Positions 33,490 to 44,519 of a stretch of DNA of 64,000 bases are shown here, piece by piece. How positions within the stretch are numbered: the stretch's first letter is position 1; every line of letters starts with the position of its first letter. The stretch is from positions 23,129,171-23,193,170 of the forward strand of contig CM064501.1 of assembly GCA_032716605.1 (NCBI GenBank). The letters are read 5' to 3'. Origin of the DNA: Paralithodes platypus (Eukaryota; Arthropoda; Malacostraca; Decapoda; Lithodidae). A model generated the notes under the pieces. That model was given only the letters and a program-made list of their open reading frames with translations, searched no databases and was not told the DNA's origin. A program made the translations under genes and the position numbers.

Positions 33490-34103
33490 TTAACCCAAGG
33501 AGTCTGAACCCTAAAAGGGCGAGCTTCCTCATATGAGCCAAAGCCTGAAAATAAGCCTTTCAAAACATCCCACTGGTACTCAAAACAAAAGAATGTGAGA
33601 TTAAGTGAGATAGTTCCCCTCCATCCCTCCTATCACTCCTCCACATATGTCAAACCCCCCTCCCCTTCCCCACCTTCCCCCACCTCCCCCCCGTCAAGTA
33701 TCACCTATTTTTCCTCTTATTCCTTTGTTTATCGGTATATTTTCCGCAGCAATATCTCCCACCCGGTTACAAGGTATATAGAGATTGTGGCAAGAGAGAG
33801 ACTTCACTAGTGAGCCATCAGTCTGGCTTGAGGCCTCCAAAGGGGAGGGTGTATGTCTCGCGCGCCTCTTACCTCATGACTGGGCAGTTGGCAATAATTT
33901 GTCTTTTTCACCTCCCAAATACTATTCCCACGTGTTTTATTGTTGTTACATGTTAATATCTTCATATTAAATGTAAAATAAGCGCATATGAATAAGTAAT
34001 AACGATTTTCATCGTAAAATTATGAAATTCGTTGGGATTTACCCACAATACCATCGCCCAGCGGGACGTTTTAAATACCATAGGCTCGCTGTTCTCAGGT
34101 TAA
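33490..34103 (+). mobile_element. TTAA MITE, family C, diverged copy
   Basis: TTAA lies at 33490 and 34100. The internal order matches family C: CATCCCA.TGG.ACTCAAAAC, a C-rich block, ATCACCTATTTTTCCTCTTATTC, then a Kozak-less GC segment and CTTTTTCACC.CCCAAATAC. Ends are diverged. Confidence 0.65.
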
Positions 34104-34149
34104 TGTACTAGAGATTATATACAGTATATTTGTAAGTGTACAGCACTAC

Positions 34150-35189
34150 TATAGATGGGCTGCTACAATTGTGTTGCAAGACCGGTGCTACGTGCTCTAC
34201 GAAGATTGAGATGGTATACACTGAGAGAGCTCTGAGGAACACTGATTATTGTAATAGCGGTAGAATAGTGAGAGAGATGCAACATTGCGGCAAAGAGAGA
34301 GAGTGACTGCAGATAATTGGTGAGTGGACGTGAGTTCATGAGGCACAAGGCATTCTTTTTAACTTTGTCTAGAAGTGCTGTGTGAGAGGATCCTCCCCAC
34401 ACATGTGAACAATACTCAATACGTGGACGCACTGTGCCCCTGTACAAATCAAGAAGCTGTGCAGGGGTACAGAACCCACAGAGGTAGTTAAGCACACCCA
34501 GCTTCTGGGAAGCTGTTTTAGCAAGAGCGGTAATATGATCTTTCCAAAAGAGAGCAGAAGAAAAAGTGACACCAAGAATAGTAAGAGAAAATAAAGGATT
34601 AATTTGTATGTTATTGAAGGGTTAGTCATAGTTTTATGGAAGGGGGCGACGAGTAGGCAGATTGAGAAATTGAGTTTTGGAAGCATTGAAAGTAACAAGG
34701 TTTTCTCTGCCCCAAGTAGAGATAGTAGAGAGATCAGAAGATAGGTGCTTTATGGCCTCCTTACGTGAGTTTTGGAGTTCCTGCTGTGAGTGATTTTGTG
34801 AAAGGCTAGTTGAATAGTGTAATGTAGTGTCGTAAGCATATGAGTGAATGGGGCTGGAGGTGCAGTTGAGAAGGTCGTTAATAAATATAAGGACCAGAAT
34901 TGGAGATAGGACGAAACCCTGAGGAACACCGGAGTTGATAGGTTGAGGAAGTGAACGGTGGCCATCCACAACCGCAGCTTTGGAATGGCCGGAAAATATA
35001 TTAGAGAGAAAGGCACAGATGGAGTGATAGAAACTGAAGGAGGGTAGTTTGGAAATGAGGGATTTTAGCCAGACTCTATCGAAGGCCTTCGATATGTCTA
35101 GCGAAGCAGAAAAAGTCTCACCAAAGTCCCAAATGGAGGATGACCAAGAGTTAGTAAGATAAGAAAGAAGATCACCCGTAGAGCGGTCC
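34150..35189 (-). pseudogene. non-LTR RT family Y copy 2, 3' segment
   Basis: Minus-strand RT C-terminal half: INSGVPQGFVLSP (motif B), HSYAYDTTLHY (degenerate YADD box), NASKTQFLNLPTR and LYRGTVRPRIEYCSHVWGG. It is homologous to 21500-23110 and 54010-55420. The upstream part of the same copy lies at 35826-36850, beyond a family C MITE. Confidence 0.85.
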
Positions 35190-35825
35190 TTAACCCGTAA
35201 AACGCGATAGGCCTCACGTAAGGCTTACCATAGGGAACGCGATAGGCCTCACAGAAGCAAGACCATAAAAAAAGCCTTCCAAAGCATCCCAGGGGCTCTC
35301 AAAACAAAGGAATATGTCTCTAGGTGAGAAAATTCCCCTCTAGTACTCATCCATGTGCTTCTCAACCCCCTCCCTTCCCCTCCTTCCCCACCTTATTCCC
35401 TCCTCCCCCTCTCCTCAATTATCACCTATTTTTCCTCTTATTTTCATCATTTATCAGTTATTTTTCTCTCCCGCGATAATGTAGAACAAGTGGGTTGCAT
35501 AAAATATCGTTATATAACACCCAGACACCGCCCGCTCGCCTCAGTTACCTCACAGACAGCGAGAGAGGAGGGTTGCCTGTTGCTCACTTTCGCCTGAGAT
35601 TATGACCGGGTGGCCAATATATACGTTTTTCACCACCCAAATGCTTTTCCAACTTATTTTAGCGCTCTTGAGGGTTCATATATACATCATATATGAAAAA
35701 TAAAAGCATATTGAAAACAAATAATGCTCTATATCGTATATATAACAAATTCTTTCAGAATCCAAGGCTAGAAATTCACAAATAAGTACCCTTGCACCTA
35801 GGGTTTTTCGTGATTAATGGGTTAA
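35190..35825 (+). mobile_element. TTAA MITE, family C (636 bp), inserted in LINE family Y
   Basis: TTAACCCGTAAAACGCGATAG at the left, TTTTTCGTGATTAATGGGTTAA at the right, flanked by LINE sequence that is contiguous in other copies (GAGCGGTCCTTAA then GCAAGCCATACTGGC). The insertion site shows a TTAA duplication. Confidence 0.9.
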
Positions 35826-36850
35826 GCAAGCCATACTGGCAGTCTGAGAGAAGGTTGTGGGAAGATAAATGGGAAGAAATTTGAGGCAAGAATAGTTTCA
35901 AAAAATTTAGAGATGCAAGAAATGAGTGTAATTGGACGATATTTGGAGGGTTGAGAGCGGTCACCATTCTTTGGGACAGGTTGAATGATAGCGAACTTCC
36001 AGCAATAAGGGAAGACGTTAGAGGATAGACAGAGATGGAAGAATCTACCTAGACAGGGAGTCAGCACGGAAGCACAGTTTTTTAGTACAACAGAAGGAAC
36101 ACCGTCTGATCCATACGCCTTCTTAGTATTAAGCCCAGAGAGGGTGGAAAGTGCATCCTTAGAAGAGATTATGATGTTAGGCATAAGTAGGAGAGAGGGG
36201 GGTGGAGAGGGAGGAATAGCACCAGAATAAATGGAGTTTTCAGTGAAAGTGTTAGTGAAGAGTTCAGCTTTGTCAGACGAAGAAGTGGCATGTTGTCGTC
36301 AGTGGAAAAGAGGAGGGAATACAAAAAAAAAAAAAAATCGGAGATGTTTTTGGCTAGATGCCAGAAGGCTTGGGAAGACCTCGATTTGGATAGTTCAGTG
36401 CATTTTATTATTGATAAAAGAATGTTTGGTGAGTCGAAGAACAGATTTGGCTTGATTCCAAGCAAAAACATAGGAAGAATGAGATTCTTGAGCTTGAAGG
36501 CGACAGTACCGTTTGAATGCTTCCTCCTTATTGCGGACAGCAGTTGAACAATCATGAGTAAACCAAGATATTTTTGCATTAGAATGAGAGAAAGAAAAGG
36601 AAATGTATTTTATTGTATATATACTTCCCTGCCCTAGAGGATTACCTCGGTAATGTGTTCAGCACTCTCCGAGGGTCCCGGGCCACGGAAGCAGAAGTCA
36701 TTCCATGGGAAATCAAAGAAGTACTCCCAAAGAGCCTCCCAGTCGGCAGCGTCAAAGTACCACAAGCGCCGCCGGCTGGGAGCATCGGGTGGCCATACCT
36801 GAGAGTTAGGACAGGAGACAGAGATAAGCATAGTATATGTCAAACACTAC
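35826..36850 (-). pseudogene. non-LTR RT family Y copy 2, 5' segment
   Basis: Minus strand: SSRRRLWYFDAADWEALWEYFFDFPW analog at 36843-36634 (linker between endonuclease and RT), then KKAYGSDGVPSVVLKNCASVLTPCL, CWKFAIIQPVPKNGDRSQPSKYRPITLISCISK at 36120-35905. Stops and an A-run at about 36323 break the frame. No intact endonuclease is seen upstream. Confidence 0.8.
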
Positions 36851-37254
36851 TAATGAAAAACAATGCAATTTTTCGACAATGCTCTACATTATTGACATTA
36901 TAAGTAGTCATTTATATTCAGTATTTCTTGAAATTTGCTCACTCTACTATCTCGCTAATATCTCTATTGGCAACACTGTAGTACTATCACTGACACTGTG
37001 TTAGATCACCATGGCACAATACTTCCGTTTCTCACCTACATTGTGATACGAGATTAAATACTTGAATACTGATCATTATCAAAATGTAATTTATATTAAA
37101 AATTTAGTATTTAACTATTCTCAGTATTCATATATTCTCAGCACATGAACTAAACATGGAAATAAGATTATGATATAATATAAAAATAGTAGAGTATGAT
37201 GATACCCTTGTGCCGTTTTGCCCAAAATCAAAACGGAATACCCAACTCTGCGAT
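36851..37254. other. no gene recognised
   Basis: A/T-rich spacer between the LINE and the trinucleotide array. Confidence 0.55.
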
Positions 37255-37975
37255 GGGTTACCATCATCACTACTAATACCATCATCAATCACAAACACCA
37301 TCATCACTACTACTGCCATCATCACTACAACTGCCACAATCATCACAACTACTGTCATCATCACCATTACTATGATCATCACTACTACTCTCACCATCAT
37401 CAGTACTACTGTAACTATTGTGACTACCATCTTAATAACTACTATCATCATTGATACTATAACTATCAACCATCATTACTTCTATAATCACCACCATCTT
37501 ACAATCGTCATTACTACTGTTAACATCATTACTACTACTATAACCATCATCATTACTACTGTCACAAGTATTACCATCATGTATCCTAATGTCACCATCA
37601 TCACTACTACTGCCATCATCACCATTACTATGATCTTCATCATCACTACAACTTTCACCATCATAACTACTACTCACCACCATCACTAATACTCACACCA
37701 TAATCACTACCATCATCACTACTGTCATTATTATCACTACAACTATCATTATTACTGGTCACCATCATTACTACTATTATGACCATCATCACTACTACTA
37801 GTACTGTCACCATCATATCTACTACTGTCACCATCATATCTACTACTGTCATCATCATCACTACTGTCATCATCATAAATACAACTACAACCATCATCAC
37901 TACTATTATTACCATAATCACTACTATCACCATCAATCCCACTATTACTACCATCACTTCTAATGCCAACTAAAC
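37255..37975. repeat. degenerate trinucleotide array (CAT/ACT/ACC-type)
   Basis: About 720 bp of imperfect ATC-ACT-ACC units such as CATCATCACTACTACTGCC. The long frames on both strands (histidine/threonine or valine/methionine rich) follow from the repeat and are not genes. Confidence 0.92.
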
Positions 37976-38340
37976 TAACTTAACCTAGCAAATGCGTAGA
38001 GAGATGATTTGGCCCTCCGAATCGGGGCTCACACACTAAGAATAGGATTGCTGGGGGGGGGCTTGGTAAAACCATATTTTGGACCTAAAATCATAACTAT
38101 TGCATAAATTCAAAAAATCTTTTTTGACTGACGTTCGCATTCACGCAACAAATGTTCGTGTGAAATTTGGTGAAAATCCGTCCAACGGTCTAGGAGGATA
38201 TCCGAGACAGACGGACGACGACGACAACGACGACAACGACGACGACGACAGATTTTTTTTTCGTGTGGTACCCACTATACGGGGGGGGGGGGGGGGGCGA
38301 TACCAAACTCTGCTTACGCAGAGTTGATAATATCAATATT
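37976..38340. repeat. dispersed repeat with (GAC)n and a poly-G tract
   Basis: A segment reading TTTGGTGAAAATCCGTCCAA and GGAGGATATCCGAGACAGAC runs into (GAC)n at 38212-38250, then a T run and 17 G at 38281-38297. The configuration resembles 3' ends of dispersed invertebrate repeats; the class is not known to me. Confidence 0.6.
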
Positions 38341-38600
38341 ATCAGTATAACAAAGAGCATCGGGTAACTTGCAGGTTTGATACCCTGGAGGGGATTCAGT
38401 GGGTGATTTATGGGACGTGAAAATTCGCCTTTGTCGATGTTTGCCTGTCACGTGACCGCAGGAGCCAATAGGAGGCTGAGTTTCCTGGTGATGAAGGCCA
38501 ACCCTCACTAGGAGCTGGGACACCACCAAAGACAGACCTGCGCCGCTCGCTGTTCCCGCCACAGCCTGTTCAACCCTTTTCCGGTTCCACTAATGACCCA
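38341..38600. other. no gene recognised
   Basis: About 260 bp between the poly-G repeat and a MITE; no feature supported. Confidence 0.5.
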
Positions 38601-39087
38601 TTAACCCTTTACTGGCGGCCCGCAACATAAGTCGAGTTAAATAAGTTTGGACTATGTGGCGGCTCACACCATAAGTTGTGTGGCAATTTCAGCACGTAAT
38701 GTTGCTGAGAGAGAGAGACAAGTGGTGGCAGGAGAGTAGCGAGCGTATGACTGCTCCAGACCACCGCGGCGGGCCTACTGACATGAATCCCACCCTCCTC
38801 CACCCTCTCACACTCGCTACATAGTGAAATGTATGGGGAAAGTACCGAATTACATGGTTTTTGCACTCGTGTTGCGCGGTTGTTGCAAGAAAACTAGCGG
38901 TCATACAAGGATCGTTGTGGTGTCATTGGAAAACTCTGTTTATGCCCTTTCAGGGATAGATACTTGTTTTACGCTCTGGGTCTTATTTAGGCATGAAAAT
39001 GATCACGTAAACAGCCATATTTTGGGTAAAAACACCCCACTGGTGGCTACATATTTGATACCGCCTAGGCCGCTCTTTAGGTGTTAA
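38601..39087 (+). mobile_element. TTAA MITE, family B (487 bp)
   Basis: TTAACCCTTTACTGGCGGC at the left, GGCCGCTCTTTAGGTGTTAA at the right. The first ~80 bp match the truncated piggyBac-like end at 2460. An internal frame (38824-39087) is conserved in the other copies, sharing SSVYALSGI-TCF--WVLFRHENDHVNS. Confidence 0.88.
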
Positions 39088-39309
39088 TCCACGTACGTTG
39101 TTGTACCATATTTGTTGAAAGTTACAGTTATCATGTATTGCACGCCTTTGTATTAGACATAGGATTTTCAGTCTTTTACACATGATGGCTACAGTGTGTG
39201 ACGTCGTGTCCTGACTGTTGCCATATATCTGAGTTGCCATATGCCGCCACAATAATTTTGTTTTCCCGATTTTTTGTTTTCGATTTTTTTTTTCTGATTT
39301 CGCCATGGG
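39088..39309. other. spacer before the 81-bp array
   Basis: No feature recognised. The 5' end and first exon of the following piggyBac gene are not identifiable here. Confidence 0.5.
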
Positions 39310-40135
39310 TGTTTTTTGCTGATTGATTGGTATCAAGTACTTATCTGTCATGCCCCCAGTGACTACCTACCCATTTACTTACATTTTTACCTGTTTTTGC
39401 TGATTGATTGGTATCAAGTACTTACCTGTCATGCCCCCAGTTGCCCAGGGACAAGGTACCCATTTTATTACCATTTTACCTGTTTCTGCTGATTGATTGG
39501 TATCAAGTATTTACCTGTCATGCCCCCAGTGACTACCTACCCATTTACTTACATTTTTACCTGTTTTTGCTGATTGATTGGTATGAAGTACTTACCTGTC
39601 ATGCCCCCAGTGACTACCTACCCATTTACTTACATGTTTACATGTTTTTGCTGATTGATTGGTATCAAGTACTTACCTGTCATGCACCCAGGGACTACCT
39701 ACCCATTTACTTACATTTTTACCTGTTTTTGCTGATTGATTGGTATCAAGTACTTACCTGTCATGCCCCCAGTGACTACCTACCCATTTACTTAAATTTT
39801 TACCTGTTTTTGCTGATTGATTGGTATCAAGTATTTACCTGTCATGCCCCCAGGGACTACCTACCCATTTACTTACAGTTTTACCTGTTTTTGCTGATTG
39901 ATTGGTATGAAGTACTTACCTGTCATGCCCCCAGTGACTACCTACCCATTTACTTACATTTTTACCTGTTTTTGCTGATTGATTGGTATGAAGTACTTAC
40001 CTGTCATGCCCCCAGGGACTACCTACCCATTTACTTACATTTTGACCTGTTTTTGCTGATTGATTGGTATCAAGTACTTACCTGTCATACCCCCAGTGTC
40101 TACCTACCCATTTACTTACATTTTTACTTGTTTCT
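39310..40135 (+). repeat. 81-bp tandem array ending at a piggyBac intron 3' splice site
   Basis: Ten copies of an 81-bp unit start with GCTGATTGATTGGTATCAAG at 39318, 39399, 39488, 39569, 39650, 39732, 39812, 39893, 39974 and 40055. Each holds ACTTACCTG, the exact reverse complement of a consensus splice donor. Because 81 is divisible by three, one frame stays open across the array. The last copy runs into TTTCTAATGCATTATTTTTT and the CAG acceptor at 40151-40153. Confidence 0.92.
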
Positions 40136-40489
40136 AATGCATTATTTTTTCAGGTTTTGCCATGGCTCGCAAGGGCTTATCCCCGGAGGACATCTCAAAC
40201 ATCCTGCTGGAGGACTGGGATGTTGATGCTGACGAGGATGAGGTGTTCGAAGATAATGTGGAGGAGGATGACATCCAAGACGACATGATAAGCCACGCAC
40301 CTCATGACAACTCTTCCGAACGTGAGGATCTCACCACCCCCTCCCTGCACTACACCAACACTCCCTCGCCCTCGCATACAACCTCGCATTGCCACCACGA
40401 GGAGTACCAGCACCTTAGCGACACTGAGGCACGATTTCTCCTTCCGTGGGAGGGAGGAAAGGAACACCAGGGCCACCCACAACACCTCT

Positions 40490-40735
40490 GCACCCACTGT
40501 CACTGTCGCCAGGTCTCCACCCATCGCTACCCCCACTGTCACTGTCGCCAGGTCACTACCCATCGCTACCCCCACTGTCACTGTCGCCAGGTCTCTACCC
40601 ATCGCTACCCCCACTACCCCCACTGTGTCGGGTAGCGACCCATCGCTACCCCCACTGTCGCCAGGTCTTTACCCATCGCTACCCCTACTGTCACTGTCGC
40701 CAGGTCTCTACCCATCGCTACCCCCAGAAATTCCA
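40490..40735 (+). repeat. coding minisatellite in the piggyBac gene (36-39 bp unit)
   Basis: Units like ACTGTCACTGTCGCCAGGTC followed by TCTACCCATCGCTACCCCC repeat about six times, two of them shortened. One frame reads TVTVARSLPIATP repeatedly. Unit-length changes put upstream and downstream coding parts in different phase. Confidence 0.9.
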
Positions 40736-41585
40736 GGACAGGCTTGCCTAGGCGAAGGATAAGGGTTCCCTCCAATGATTCTGATGACGATACTGACGAA
40801 GGAGGAGTTGACGACCCCCCACCAAATATCTTGCCGCCGCTAAACGCCACTCCGCGGGGAACGTCAGCCAGTCTACAGAGGGAGGAATCCCTCAGCCCTA
40901 CAGAACTGAGAAGTCGTAAGAGGAGACGAGGGATACTTCAGCCTGAAGGACAATCTTTGAAGGTTTATAACCAGGCTGTTGTCAAGGCGAGAGACAGAAC
41001 TGCGTGGCACAGTGACCCTAATCCTGCCTTACCCAAAATATCAGACTGCTACAGCACCCCAGGATAGCCTACTGCAGCCACTTCTGCAGCAAGAACACCA
41101 GAGCAGTTCCTGGGATTATTCCTGGATGACACCATGTTGGCTAGGATATGAGTCCATACCAATGAAAGAATGCAGATACTGAAGCTGAAGTATAAAAACA
41201 AGGACGCTTACACCTTCTCGCCTATTGAAATAATGGAATTGAAGGCACTCCTGGGTATACTCATCATGAGCGGAATAAAGAAGGATAACCATGTGAAAAC
41301 TACTGAAATGTGGGATAAGGCGGTTGGTTGTCCTCTGTACAGGTGTACCATGGGCGAGAGAAGATTTACATTCATCATTAGGTGTCTACGCTTCGACGAC
41401 GCTGCCACTCGCCAGGAGAGGGTGAAGGACGACAGGCTGGCACCGATCCGACTCACCTGGGACGCCCTCATCCGGCACTGCAAGGAGTTCTATCAGCCTG
41501 GCCCTCACCTGACAATGGATGAGCAGTTGGTGGCCTTCCGCGGAAATTGTAGTTTCCGCATGTACATCCCCAACAAACCTGCCAA

Positions 41586-41841
41586 GTAAGTGACCTGAGA
41601 AATGTTTTTTGTAACAATTTATTTTCGAATAACATTGCCAGGCTAGTACATAGTATATTTAGGTATCTTATCATTACTTACCTGTCATTGCCGAGAGTTA
41701 CCTGTCTAGTAAAACTTACCTGCCATAACATTCATCAACTCATTATCAAGGAATATTTCTTACCTGTGATGCCCCCAGTTACCAGCTACCCATTTACTGA
41801 CATTTTTTACTTGTTTCTAATGCATTATTCCGACTCCTCAG
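41586..41841 (+). other. GT-AG intron of the piggyBac gene (256 bp)
   Basis: Donor AA|GTAAGT at 41586 and acceptor CTCAG at 41837-41841 join codons giving NKPAKYGLKLV, the expected piggyBac sequence. Its last ~85 bp (from CCTGTGATGCCCCCAGTTACC to GCATTATTCCGACTC) are homologous to the final 81-bp unit and splice-site region of the upstream intron. Confidence 0.88.
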
Positions 41842-42739
41842 ATATGGGTTGAAGCTGGTGATGGCGTGTGATGCAGACTCCCACTACATGTTCAACGCCT
41901 TGCCCTACCTGGGGAAGGGGACAGTGACCCTCCAGAAGCCACTCGGCATGGGGGAGTTCTTCACGGTGAAGCTCACTGAACCCTACGCACACCTGGGAAG
42001 GACAGTCACCACCGATAACTGGTTCACCAGCTTGCCCTTGGCACTTTCCCTGTGGAAGGATGGCCTGGAACTCGTGGGGACAATCCGCCAAAAGCCTTAC
42101 CTGCCCCGCGAAGTCCTGGACTACAAGATGGAGGTCGGGGAGTCGGTGGGTGTTTACAACTACGAGGACAAGGTCACCCTTCAGGTACACCGAGCCAGCA
42201 AGACCAAAAGTATGCAGCTTCTGTCCACCATTCACCACAAGCCCAGCTATATCGAACGGCAGAAGTCAGACATCCAAATGTTTTACAATGCCACCAAGGG
42301 CGGTGTGGATACCTTTGACCAGCTCTGCAGCGTCGCCAATATTGGCCGGAAGACCCGACGGTGGCCCATGTGCCTTTTTATTGGTATGTTAAATATAGCA
42401 TTGGTGAACAGCTATATCATCTACTCTCAATCTGGCAATGGGACCATTATGAACAGGCGCGTCTTCTACAAGGACCTCTCCATCAGCTTGTGCAACAACT
42501 GGGTCAGAAAACGTTATAAGGACCATGTATCTATATCGCGGGAGCTCAGACATCTCATCTCCAACACCTTCGACCTACCAATACCAGACACCATGGAAGG
42601 GGACAGATCCGAGAAGAGGAAGAGATGCTATATGTGCCCAACCAAGTCTCACCACAAGACGCGCCTCCTGTGCCAACGATGCAAGAGGTCTGTCTGTAGT
42701 CACCATGTGTCGCACACCTGCTTGAACTGCACAACATAA

Positions 42740-43549
42740 AGGTAAGGGATTCTACATTATTATTATACATTTTTATTGTTTTTATAAGTTTATATAAAGT
42801 AAATAAGGTTAATAATTGCCAACCTCATTTCTTCAACAAGTTTTCCCTTGCAATGTAACGTAAACATTATTTTTTTTTTGGCATTTATGTTATGCCTATT
42901 TAATTTTTAGGGTGTAGTATGTATTATTCAAGCAGTATTCATCATTCACGTGAGTTGTGATCCAAATCCATGCATTTATAGTCATCCTATACATTGTGGA
43001 AAGTGTGGTCTACTTTCAGAGGGTTGCAGCCGGAGCGGTGCTGGGAGATAAGGTTAACCCTTTCAGTACTGTGTGTGTATAACTACTCCAAACCACCATT
43101 ATTCATACTAATATTGTTCATAGGTTGTTTAGGAATGTCCATGGTGATTTATAGGCAGATTCATAAACAATTTGTTCAGTTATGAATTTTTTTCTCTCAA
43201 ATATTTGCCGAAAGTTGTCGGACGTCTCAGAGTTAAGTGCACACAATGCTATGTCATTGCTATTTACTAGTTCTGATCTCAATATTTAAGGTTTTCCGGT
43301 GTTCCAGTTTTGCTTGGCACTATTTTGACAAAATTTCAGCTTAATTGATCAATATTTAGGCACCCTAATGATTTTTTGTAAACCATTGATATTTTTTGGA
43401 GTTTTCGAAATTAACCCTTTTTATTCTTTGCACAGATCGTTTCCTATGGGACCCAGGTCGACAAGACTGCAGTTAATGAGGTCCACACCATCCCCCTACA
43501 AGTCACCAGAGTGCCAGTATCCTCAGGGAATTTAAGTATTTTTTTTTTT
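42740..43549. other. downstream of the piggyBac gene; no gene recognised
   Basis: The stop codon is followed by AAAGGTAAGGG, which could be a splice donor in the 3' untranslated region. A TTAACCCTTTCAGTACTG at 43054 looks like a family A MITE end, but I see no matching right end close by. No other feature. Confidence 0.45.
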
Positions 43550-43905
43550 TTTAGTAAACTTAGTCATTTTCTTAAGTTATTTTCTACAATAATCATTAAA
43601 AATATAAAAATCAGTCTGATTTTTAATTCCACTTCACATAATATTAAGCATTCCTTATATTACATGTACACATTTAGACAAAAAATATATCTCAATTACC
43701 TGATTTTTGGCGAATATTTTAGTGCAGTGTGCCATTTTCGACCACGGTTACCTTTACAGTACGCTTAGGAATGCGAATCCTCTCCAGGGTTAAGGACAGC
43801 AAGCAAGAGAAGCAGCTATATGCACAATGAAGGTGTATGGGGAAGATTTTGAATCAGTTTTAATATACTTGATTTTTTTTCCAGCTGATGATCGAGAATC
43901 GTGGA
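43550..43905 (+). repeat. 356-bp segment duplicated at 48370-48728
   Basis: From TTTAGTAAACTTAGTCATTT to GATGATCGAGAATCG the sequence is almost identical to 48370-48728, same orientation, about 4.8 kb away. The two copies differ at a handful of bases, e.g. an extra A in the second. Different sequence flanks each side. Confidence 0.92.
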
Positions 43906-44519
43906 TGTGGCAACTGCGCAGTAATGTCTTGTGATTGGTTGGAGTGCATCTGTTTTATTTCGTAGGTTGTTTGTGATAAACATTACAATAACTGTTTCTT
44001 AGTAATTATTTGACTCATCATATCTACAAAGTATAATAGTGTTTTCTATTATAAATCTTGTAGATGCCTTTTAGCATTGATATTTTGCAAGACAAGCAGG
44101 CATTAACCAAATATGCATCTGTACCCAAGTCAACTGATGCCCATACGAACACTGCATATCAGTAAACTCATATTATTTGAACATTAAATGACATTTGACT
44201 GTTTAAGCGCATATAAAAGGTATTATAACACTTAAGTACATGTAATATAAGGCATGCACTACATTTAAAGTAGCCTACATGTTCATGGAATTTAGTGAAT
44301 GAGGTGGTGGGGGAGGGGATGAGCGGTTGGAACAGCGATTCCTGAGGCGGGAAATTTAAATCTATTGACCAGACTCTGTTATCAAGCTTTTCCTTCAGGG
44401 GTATATTCATGTAAATATTTTCATTGGTATACAAATATTTATGTAGCCAATGATATTTCTTGTATTTTACTTGTACGAACATTGGGTAGCCTACAGCTGT
44501 GAAGATTTTCTCCTGTTGC

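Larger units (their letters stand above)
40154..42739 (+). pseudogene. piggyBac-family transposase, multi-exon, with stops
   Basis: Exon A starts after a splice acceptor (40152-40153) with ATG at 40162: MARKGLSPEDIS and an acidic stretch (DVDADEDEVFEDNVEEDD). A coding minisatellite (40490-40735) shifts frame and carries a TAG (40633-40635). The frame then resumes (RRRIRVPSNDSDDD), hits TAG at 41065-41067 and TGA at 41149-41151, and continues through LKALLGILIMSG to the first catalytic region LTMDEQLVAFRG. Intron 41586-41841 follows. Exon B (41842-42739) is fully open with TTDNWFTSL and GGVDTFDQL, giving the D-D-D catalytic residues, and ends in a cysteine-rich finger (CYMCPTKSHHKTRLLCQRCKRSVCSHHVSHTC). 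All catalytic aspartates are present, but three stops and a frame change make this copy inactive. Confidence 0.9.

Noticed and set aside
37128..37973. Histidine/threonine- and valine/methionine-rich frames
   Set aside because: They follow from the trinucleotide repeat on both strands and have no domain content.
39408..40226. 272-codon open frame with hydrophobic repeats
   Set aside because: It is produced by the 81-bp tandem array (a multiple of three) and lies in a probable intron.
41825..42238. Minus-strand frame of 137 codons
   Set aside because: It is a shadow of the piggyBac exon with conserved catalytic motifs on the plus strand.
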